A stretch of 63,640 nt of DNA from Bradyrhizobium genosp. SA-3 (GTDB lineage: Bacteria; Pseudomonadota; Alphaproteobacteria; Rhizobiales; Xanthobacteraceae). Shown here piece after piece: positions 57,502 through 63,640 of the stretch. The position numbers and the translations under genes are program-made. Each line of letters begins with the position of its first letter. Position 1 is the first letter of the stretch. The notes under the pieces were generated by a model that saw nothing but the letters and a program-made list of their open reading frames with translations, ran no database searches and had not been told where the DNA came from. The stretch covers positions 1-63,640 of the forward strand of contig NZ_PSRT01000038.1 in the NCBI RefSeq assembly GCF_004212635.1, written 5' to 3'.

Positions 57502-57902
57502 AGAAGCTGGAGGCCGGTCGCGTGCAATACGGCCAGTTCGCTACCCTTCCGGGATCAGGCCCTTGCGGCCTGTTCTTTGTGCAGGGGCCTTGCGGGTGTG
57601 AACTCAAGATAACTGGATTAGTCCGTCCTGGCTGGGAGCATGTCGCTGTCTCGACGCCGCGGCGCTGTCCGAATTGGGACGAGATGTGCTTTGTCAAAGA
57701 CCTGTTCTGGGATGAAGAGGAGTGCGTCATGCAACTGCATCCACCACATTCGCAGTATGTGAATAACAGCCGATATTGCCTGCACCTGTGGAGACCCACT
57801 CATCGGGACATCCCAATGCCGCCGCCGAGCTTTGTAGGCATCGTTGGGCTAGGGCCATCAGAAGCGGCAATGTTGTTTGCGCAGATGAGCGCGACAGCAT
57901 GA
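57483..57902 (+). CDS. DUF7694-like phage-type protein, 139 aa
   Basis: GTG 57483 with AGGAGG five bases upstream. Two regions: MRAQIIEKLEAGRVQYGQFA...CGCELKIT, and HVAVSTPRRCPNWDEMCFVK, DLFWDEEECVMQLHPPHSQY, CLHLWRP. The 'VS...R.P.W.EM..VK..FW..E..V.Q.HP....YVN....LHLWRP' pattern is the DUF7694 signature found in phages and prophage remnants. Function unknown. Confidence 0.75.
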   Translation: MRAQIIEKLEAGRVQYGQFATLPGSGPCGLFFVQGPCGCELKITGLVRPGWEHVAVSTPRRCPNWDEMCFVKDLFWDEEECVMQLHPPHSQYVNNSRYCLHLWRPTHRDIPMPPPSFVGIVGLGPSEAAMLFAQMSATA

Positions 57903-58296
57903 TGAGCTGAGTTAACGATATCCGAGCGGAAGATGAGGCCGAGCGGCTGCAGAAGCACCGGTTCGGCACCGCCGGAATGAGGCATCGCAAGCGGATATAT
58001 GTCAGGACCGATCGCCTGTTGCAGTTTGCAGGGGTGGCTGAGCTGAATTCGCTGCTGTCAAAAAGGAGCCGCTGACAGTGCACTGATCCTGTTCAAGTGA
58101 TGTCTCGTATGTCACCACGCCCCGCCTCGGCCACCTGACTGCATCCGGAATTGCTCAAACTAGGCCTGCCGGTCGCTGTGCAAGAGCCGTTAGCTCGTCG
58201 ACCACTACCCCGCATCTGGAGCGGGGCTGGTGAACAGAGACGGTCGAGTCACCAAATAGCCAGCTGGGGCGGTAGCTTCTCCAAGCTTATCTGGTT
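57903..58296. other. no intact gene
   Basis: A frame from 57911 (NDIRAEDEAERLQKHRF...LLSKRSR) lacks a start codon and may be a phage-gene remnant. The rest is intergenic before the nopT promoter. Confidence 0.35.
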
Positions 58297-58318
58297 GTCA
58301 GCTCGTCGTCAGCTTGCC
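58297..58318 (+). promoter_or_regulatory. tts box of nopT (diverged)
   Basis: GTCAGCTCGTCGTCAGCTTG matches the tts core GTCAGCTTGTCGAAAGCT at 15 of 18 positions, about 80 bp upstream of the nopT start, the normal distance. Confidence 0.6.
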
Positions 58319-58396
58319 GCGAATATCATTCGCAGGCAGGGTGTAAGCAGCCCGCGCTCGCTCTGACGAAACGTACGCTGAAGAGGCCGGCGAACC

Positions 58397-59227
58397 ATGT
58401 ATAATCGAGTTAGTGGCCAATCCACGCGCCCTAATCAAACTGACGAACCGAGTCAGGTAGACAGTAGCGAATTTGCGCAAACACTGACGGATCTCGCTCA
58501 ACGGGAGAGCCCGCCATCTGGGGAATTGTCCGACAAAATGGGGCTCTGCTGCAGCAAGCCACATACCTCCGATGCAAACATTTACAGTCCAAGCGCCTCG
58601 GACCCCAGCACATCCTCTCTGTCCTCCCGCTCAAATCCATCCTCTCCAGCGAGGCCTATCCGTCCTCTGTTCGAATACAGGACTGCTGAATTGCCCGAGG
58701 CCAATGTCAACGGAATCTGCGTCGGATTGGCAGCGGAGTGGCTCCTCAATCTCCCAAGCAGCCCTTCATCCCGGATGAGGGCGCTGCGCCCGGGTACTCA
58801 AAATCACAGCTCGGCGGCAGTGCGGCAGCAGCGGTATGAAGACCTCAAGACTCTGTTGCGAAGCGATAGGGCGGAAGGTTCTCACAACCTTCAGGCAAAA
58901 AGCACGATGTTACGCGAAGCCGGCCTCGAGCCGTCCGCCGAACAGACGCGATATAGGTTTGGTACATCTTCGCGCATTGACCAGATCGTGAACGAGGTCA
59001 CCGGCGATCCATCGATCTATTTGGTCGGCTTGCGTTTCGCCGGAGGTGGCGCCCACACAATCGCAACGTCGACATCGAATGGAATGACAACCCTCTTTGA
59101 TCCTAACTATGGAGAATTTACTGTTCGGTCAGATCAGATGGGTGAGTTGTTCAAAAGTCTCGCCGATCGTTACAGCAACCTGAACGGATATGATATATCG
59201 ACAGTCGTCACACAAAGGATGACGTGA
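58397..59227 (+). CDS. nopT: NopT, YopT/AvrPphB-type cysteine protease effector
   Basis: A 276-residue C58-family effector for type III secretion into plant cells. N-terminus (~50 residues) is polar, Ser/Gln/Thr-rich as in secretion signals. LSDKM/GLCCSK gives the DKM autoprocessing site followed by Gly-(x)-Cys-Cys, a myristoylation/palmitoylation motif exposed after cleavage. Catalytic triad: Cys in NVNGICVGLAAEWLL, His in GGGAHTIATST, Asp in TLFDPNYGEF. All are intact. ATG 58397 lies about 80 bp after a tts box. It should be active in principle. Confidence 0.9.
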   Translation: MYNRVSGQSTRPNQTDEPSQVDSSEFAQTLTDLAQRESPPSGELSDKMGLCCSKPHTSDANIYSPSASDPSTSSLSSRSNPSSPARPIRPLFEYRTAELPEANVNGICVGLAAEWLLNLPSSPSSRMRALRPGTQNHSSAAVRQQRYEDLKTLLRSDRAEGSHNLQAKSTMLREAGLEPSAEQTRYRFGTSSRIDQIVNEVTGDPSIYLVGLRFAGGGAHTIATSTSNGMTTLFDPNYGEFTVRSDQMGELFKSLADRYSNLNGYDISTVVTQRMT

Positions 59228-59559
59228 GCATTTCGGGGATTCCGACGGAAACCTTGCCGATGCCCGCGCGCGGATCCTTTCGCGATCGATACTGGAACAG
59301 CCGCATCGCCTCCGACAGTGCAACACCACGGCCGGGAACACGGATTTTGCCGCCCTGAACGTGCGCCCGACGTCATACCGGACCTCGCCGCGGCCCGTCA
59401 GATGCTGGAGCGGTACGCTTTGACGGAAGCTAGAAAGTACTGCAGCGAGGGGTCGAATGTTCAGAGATAGACGCTGGCCGCACTCAGGTTGATGAGCTCG
59501 TGCCTCGCGCGTCAAAGCTGAATGGCCTGCGCTTGCACTCAAGTGGGACCGATGGCCCG
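59228..59559. other. no recognisable gene
   Basis: Only minus- and plus-strand nonsense frames were found. Confidence 0.35.
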
Positions 59560-59900
59560 TTAGAGCTTGCTGAAAGCAGGCTAAGCTCCTCGTGTGGATT
59601 TCGATGCCTCACGCCCCCCTTGCGCTCAGGGCTAAGAGCGGGCACCAGGCATCCCCACAGCCGGCACAAGCTGTATTTCGTCTGCTTCGGAATGATCGCC
59701 GGCCTCTTCTCTACTGACGTCGCCAGCCAAACAGGTGCTGCGGCAATGCATGCCGTCGCACCACCGAACGAACCGAGTCGACGCTCGCCACGAGCTCCGC
59801 AACAATCCGCGCCTTGTCCTCGTCGCTGCACTTTCGCTGACGTCCGGCTCTGGTGAAGTCCTCAAGCTTCGAACCGACTCAGTGATAACACTATGCCCTG
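59560..59900 (-). mobile_element. IS66 family OrfA (TnpA) remnant
   Basis: Minus strand: LLRSSWRASTRFVRWCDGMH, REEAGDHSEADEIQLVPAV. It shares AGDHSEA(D/E)E(I/V)Q(L/F)VPAV and neighbouring bases with the larger IS66 remnant at 60.5-61.2 kb. Frame-shifted and truncated. Confidence 0.5.
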
Positions 59901-60318
59901 TGTTCGTTCTAAGCCTCACGGTTCAAACAAACCGTCAGCGATGTCCCAAGCCTTATCCATATCTCTTTGGAATTGGTCCAGCTTTGCACCGAGCTGGACT
60001 AGAAGGTCATTTGACAATTTACTTCCCGAATAATGCGAGGTGAGCCCCGCTCCGAGGAGCGGGCGCAAGCTGGCTATTAAGCTTGATCTGGAAGACCGTG
60101 GCCCGGTGGCTTGGATATGATCCCAGTCTCACACCGGAAGCAGCGCGGGCGCGACTCGGCGCTGGTCGGGCTGGATGGATCAGACGCTGTCCCTGCCACG
60201 CCCGCACTACTGTTTGAAGTTAGCAGAAACGTGACTCGGCGCCCCAAAGCCCCACGCATACACAGGGCAAGCGCTGTCCCTACCACGCGCCGCTAACTTC
60301 AACGGCGTTGTACGCGGA
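59901..60318. other. no recognisable gene
   Basis: A short minus-strand frame (60077-60286) downstream of the tts-like box at 60319 lacks a known motif. Nothing else seen. Confidence 0.3.
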
Positions 60319-60338
60319 CTAGCTTTCCGAAAGCTGAC
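60319..60338 (-). promoter_or_regulatory. tts-box-like element
   Basis: Minus strand GTCAGCTTTCGGAAAGCTAG matches the tts core at nearly all positions. The centre is palindromic (AGCTTTC.GAAAGCT), so either orientation is possible. No clear effector gene follows on either side; the best leftward frame is 60077-60286. Confidence 0.5.
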
Positions 60339-60479
60339 GAAACCCGACGCGATTCAGAAAACGAAAAGCGGCCGGTGTGGGTCGATGCCCTCTGTCTGGA
60401 ACCCACCATCTGGCCAGCGGATCGCCCAATGCGGTTGTCAGGCCTGAAGCCCCCGATCACTACCAGTGTCGATTACCGC

Positions 60480-61240
60480 CGCCGCTAGCTAGCGCATCCG
60501 CCGTGCTCGGATCGACCAAGTTGTCGTTGGCGCCGTGCCGGTAAAGACGGACTGCACATTCAGGTAGAACGTAAGTGTCATTTCTCCAGGCTCTTTGAAG
60601 GCTTGAGCTCGGTAGACCCAGGGCAGTAGCTGGTCGGTGTCGCCGTTTGGATGCCCGTTGACGATTCTTGTCAGGACGTCGGTGAGATAGGCGAGCGGAT
60701 CGACGTTGATCTTGCAAGTCTCGACCAAGGTTGCGACGACGGCCCAATGTTCGGCGCCCCCGTCGGATCCGGCAGCATGCTCTCGCGCACCAGGATCGCA
60801 AGTCCTTCCATCCCCGTGCGGAAGTCTACCGGCTTGGTCGCCACCATCACCCGGACCGCACCCGACGGACCGATCACCGGCTCGCCTTCAGTGCCTGGAC
60901 GATCGACGCAATCATTGTCGTATCCGCACCACGTCCGGCCCGGATCGTGATCGATCTCGATGATCCCGGCATCGCAACGGCGAGCCCGGGAATCCGCTGT
61001 GGCCTTGCAGCGCGCTACTTTGCGCTCCCGGCCAAGAGCGGGCGCCGGCATCACGGCATCCACTACCGCCGGCACAAACTGTACTTCTTCCGCTTCAGAA
61101 TGATCGCCCGCTGCTTCTCTCAACTGACGTCGCCCGCCAAACAACTGCTGCGGCGACAATCCGTGCGGTCGGGCTACCGAACAGATCGAGTCGCCGCTCA
61201 AGCCGCCGCACCGGCTCCGTGATAGCAGTATGCACTGTGT
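60480..61240 (-). mobile_element. IS66 element remnant (tnpA-tnpB-'tnpC)
   Basis: Minus strand gives, in order: OrfA-like LSPQQLFGGRRQLREAAGDH, SEAEEVQFVPAVVDAV; OrfB (TnpB)-like MVATKPVDFRTGMEGLAILV; then, after a deletion, the C-terminus of TnpC, VETCKINVDPLAYLTDVLTR and NGDTDQLLPWVY. Most of tnpB and tnpC is missing and no terminal repeats were identified. A second, smaller OrfA remnant lies at 59.6-59.9 kb. Confidence 0.65.
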
Positions 61241-61505
61241 CCATTCTAAGCCTAACGGTCCAAACCGAACTGAAGACTCGCAGATCGCCCATCATTTGGA
61301 AGATGGCTGCTGAACACCGCTTACGCCTAATCACCGATTACGCCAGCATCATCTGCAACCTAGAAAAGCCCCGGATTGTCATCTTTGCTTTGGGATCGGC
61401 TGGCTGCTCATCCGAGGATCTCCGTCGTCTTCGCGATTGTGGTCGGGATACTGGCAACGAACTCTCATAGGGCTTTACTGAGCCGCCTGTTAGGTTCGTG
61501 ACCAA
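61241..61505. other. intergenic
   Basis: No supported gene between the IS66 remnant and the MetRS-like promoter region. Confidence 0.4.
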
Positions 61506-61521
61506 TGTCGGAGAGCTGACG
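61506..61521 (+). promoter_or_regulatory. near-NifA site upstream of the MetRS-like gene
   Basis: TGTCGGAGAGCTGACG is one mismatch from TGT-N10-ACA, centred about 50 bp upstream of the -24 element. The same ACG ending occurs in the candidate site upstream of fixA. Confidence 0.4.
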
Positions 61522-61562
61522 ATACGCAGGCTGGGACAAAGCGCAGAATCAGCAATTTCAGT

Positions 61563-61578
61563 TGGCGCGCCGCTTGCT
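61563..61578 (+). promoter_or_regulatory. -24/-12 (sigma-54) promoter of the MetRS-like gene
   Basis: TGGCGCGCCGCTTGCT matches TGGCAC-N5-TTGCW with one substitution (A to G), keeping the essential GG and GC. The gene starts about 290 bp downstream. Confidence 0.75.
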
Positions 61579-61870
61579 TTGTTCTCTGCGTCATCACCGA
61601 TCGCTTCCAAGGAAGCGGGTCGTTGGCCCGATTAACCAGAGGCGGGAAGATTAGCTATGGTGGAAGCCGAGGTGCGGCGATGCATCAAGAAGCTGGCGAA
61701 AGAGCGTCGTCCGCTCGAAAACCTCCAACAGAGCGCGACCGGTTTTGCACGGATGGCGGGGGCCGATTTGAAAAGACGCAACCCAACGGTGTCCATAACC
61801 TAGTCAAGCCGCGCGCTCCTCTTGCTTTCCGGGCGAAATATCTGGGCATCTGTTTGGGTATTTCCAGGAT

Positions 61871-63547
61871 GTGGTGGAAGTCATTTGTGCAGATATGAGT
61901 AAAAGCCCGACTATCCCGCCGATAAATGTAGCGACCACGCATCCTGCTGATGTGTATATGTCCCCCGTCAACTTGACAGCCAATGGCAGAGCACATCTGG
62001 GTCACGCTGCTGGGCCATTTCTCAGAATGGATATCGTACAGAAACATCTGAAGAGAGCGGGGCATCATGTCCGCTCTGGACTGACGACCGACGGCTTCGA
62101 GAACCATGTCCTGGTCCGAGCGGTCCGTGAGAACATTGATCCCTCGGACCTGGCACATGGCTTCCATGCTAGAATTGTTGAGGATCTCGCCTCCGTAGGT
62201 ATCGTTTTCGATCATTTCGATGATCCGGCGTATGGCAGGAATCTGCAGCGCTTCTCGAATGTCAGCAACGCGCTCATGGATGCCTTGTTTGCAGCGGGCT
62301 CGCTCCATTTCCGCGCAGCACGCTTACCAGTGGACGACACGGGTTCTGCTGCCATGCAACCAGAAGATCGCTTCTGCATTGGAGGCTGGTTTGGTGCAAC
62401 CTGTCCAGTGTGCGAGGCATCTGCGGGTAGCTTCTTCTGCGAACAGTGTGGATATCATTTCGAGCCCGAAGAAGCTCTGAATCCGGTATCGAGGCGAGGG
62501 CGGATCGTAGAATGGACGGACAACATTTCCGCTTTTCTTTCAATTTCGGGAAGCGACCGACTTCTCCAGGCGTGGGACGAGGCAGCCGTCGAATCTAGCT
62601 TTCTGGATATAGGGAAGCGGTATGTCGCACGCAAAGGACAGCAAATGCGATTGACGGTACCAGGCCTGCACGGGCTGGCTTGGGATTCGGGGCGTTTCGA
62701 CAGCCAGCAGATATTGTTCAGCTACTCCTCGTTACTCTACGCTCATTCTCTCTATTGCGGGCATAAAGACACAGAGGACTCCGGCAAGCTCAATCCTTTT
62801 GCCCGTGATTCCGATACTTTCCTGATTGGCGCCACCGGCATCGATAACACAATTCCGATGCTTGTCGGAGTTACAGGATGCGCATTGGGCCAAAACTCGT
62901 TTCGTCCATTTGATCGAATTTTCTTTAATCATTTCCTTAGACTGAACGGATCGAAGTTCTCCACTAGTCGCAGTCACGTGATCTGGGCGGGTGAAATCAC
63001 TCGAATTCCAAATATATCTATTGATGTTCTTAGAGTGTACCTGTCGGAAATCTGCCCGGAAGAAACCGAGACCGATTTGGTGTCAGAGCGGTTAGTCGAA
63101 CGCTACAACGTAGTTTTCGATAGGATATCTGCAGCCATTGATCGCTGCACCGACTCCGTAAGCGCGATGCCGGCGCTCACCGGGTGTCACGTAGATGACG
63201 CGATGATGATCGCGCTGGATCGCCTCTACGAGGGGCAGTGCGCCGTCCTTTCGCTAGATCACCTGCGAGTGTCGCAAGCTTCGAGAGCGGTTATCGAATG
63301 GCTCGATTGTCTTGATGACAAGCCGGACCATCAGACCGCTTACACATGGCTGATGGGGTTCAGTATACTGGCCTGGCCGCTGATGCCCAAAATAACAGAA
63401 GCCTTGTGGCACTGGCTAGGTCATAGCGGCCATCCCGTTGCAGCATGCGCTTCGACGCCTTCATCCCAACGGATCGGAACAGTACCAAAAATCTATGGGC
63501 GCAGGTTAGCGGCTGCAGATATTGATCGATGCCTTCCGGGAAAATAG
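61871..63547 (+). CDS. methionyl-tRNA-synthetase-like class I ligase
   Basis: A 558-residue class I aminoacyl-tRNA-synthetase paralogue. N-terminus INVATTHPADVYMSPVNLTA and NGRAHLGHAAGPFLRMDIVQ has the HIGH-type HLGH motif; a zinc knuckle follows (CPVCEASAGSFFCEQCGYHF); KMSKS-type motif is NGSKFSTSRSH. IFFNHFLRLNGSKF and MLVGVTGCALGQNS are MetRS-like. It is clearly not the housekeeping MetRS: it sits in the symbiosis island behind a -24/-12 promoter, and the anticodon-binding region is poorly conserved. It may charge a carrier, a small molecule or an unusual tRNA. GTG 61871 or ATG 61895 (MSKSPTIPPINV) are possible starts. Confidence 0.8.
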   Translation: MVEVICADMSKSPTIPPINVATTHPADVYMSPVNLTANGRAHLGHAAGPFLRMDIVQKHLKRAGHHVRSGLTTDGFENHVLVRAVRENIDPSDLAHGFHARIVEDLASVGIVFDHFDDPAYGRNLQRFSNVSNALMDALFAAGSLHFRAARLPVDDTGSAAMQPEDRFCIGGWFGATCPVCEASAGSFFCEQCGYHFEPEEALNPVSRRGRIVEWTDNISAFLSISGSDRLLQAWDEAAVESSFLDIGKRYVARKGQQMRLTVPGLHGLAWDSGRFDSQQILFSYSSLLYAHSLYCGHKDTEDSGKLNPFARDSDTFLIGATGIDNTIPMLVGVTGCALGQNSFRPFDRIFFNHFLRLNGSKFSTSRSHVIWAGEITRIPNISIDVLRVYLSEICPEETETDLVSERLVERYNVVFDRISAAIDRCTDSVSAMPALTGCHVDDAMMIALDRLYEGQCAVLSLDHLRVSQASRAVIEWLDCLDDKPDHQTAYTWLMGFSILAWPLMPKITEALWHWLGHSGHPVAACASTPSSQRIGTVPKIYGRRLAAADIDRCLPGK

Positions 63548-63551
63548 TAGC

Positions 63552-63640
63552 ATGACACCTGCAGCGAACATCGTTCCCGCCGAGAAATTGCCCAATCAAG
63601 TCCCGTTGGAGATCTCAATCCCCTTTATGCTTGGCAGTAT
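63552..63640 (+). CDS. 5' end of a gene cut by the window edge
   Basis: ATG 63552, 4 bp after the MetRS-like stop, reads MTPAANIVPAEKLPNQVPLE, ISIPFMLGS before the window ends. Close spacing suggests one operon with the MetRS-like gene. Too little is seen to assign a family. Confidence 0.5.
   Translation, partial: MTPAANIVPAEKLPNQVPLEISIPFMLGS

Overview
This window is a piece of a Bradyrhizobium-type symbiosis island. The gene order nolA - nodD2 - nodD1 / nod box - nodABCSUIJ - nolO - nodZ - fixR - nifA - fixA is the one known from soybean bradyrhizobia. The rest has the usual island texture: high G+C, many short or broken genes, insertion-sequence scars, type III effector genes with tts boxes, and long stretches without a credible gene. 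No rRNA, tRNA or CRISPR array was seen.

Layout. 1-9.7 kb: an outer-membrane barrel gene, small hypothetical genes, a GrlR-like remnant, a luciferase-like monooxygenase, an IS3 scar, a branched-chain amino-acid-type binding protein and nolA. 10.2-12.8 kb: nodD2 and nodD1, with a degenerate nolA copy between them. 12.8-24.2 kb: the nod-box-driven Nod-factor operon (acyl transfer, deacetylation, chain synthesis, N-methylation, two carbamoyltransferases, export, fucosylation). 24.7-28.9 kb: fixR-nifA with a RegR site and a -24/-12 promoter, then fixA with its own -24/-12 promoter. 29-41 kb: mostly decayed DNA, but with a DUF3422 gene, a thioredoxin-like gene, and a two-gene oxygenase unit (HO-like/GFA protein plus 2OG-Fe(II) oxygenase) behind a textbook NifA/sigma-54 promoter. 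41.1-54.9 kb: leftward genes for a PGM1-like ATP-grasp peptide ligase, a 37-codon peptide ORF, an acyl-CoA ligase, a GcrA-like protein, an M20 peptidase, a flavin reductase, a TrpD-like transferase and a three-subunit biotin-dependent carboxylase. 55-61 kb: tts boxes, phage-like small genes, nopT and IS66 scars. 61.5-63.6 kb: a methionyl-tRNA-synthetase-like gene behind another -24/-12 promoter, running into a gene cut by the window end.

Two patterns tie the accessory genes together. (1) A 28-bp element occurs six times, always in the same orientation: a -35 TTGAMY, a 19-bp spacer centred on an ACGTNACGT-type dyad, and a TASNNT -10. This is the architecture of MerR-family promoters. One copy precedes nolA, a MerR-family gene; one precedes the nolA remnant; the other four precede the binding-protein gene and three leftward blocks at 41-54 kb. 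I infer a NolA regulon that includes a possible peptide/acyl biosynthetic cluster. (2) Four -24/-12 promoters (fixR, fixA, the oxygenase pair, the MetRS-like gene), three with full or near NifA sites, suggest that two uncharacterised gene sets are co-expressed with nitrogen fixation.

The most promising undescribed system is the unit at 41.1-44.2 kb. There a short SD-led peptide ORF overlaps the end of the acyl-CoA ligase gene and lies 27 bp before a pheganomycin-type peptide ligase. All function calls rest on reading the sequence; none was checked by database search.
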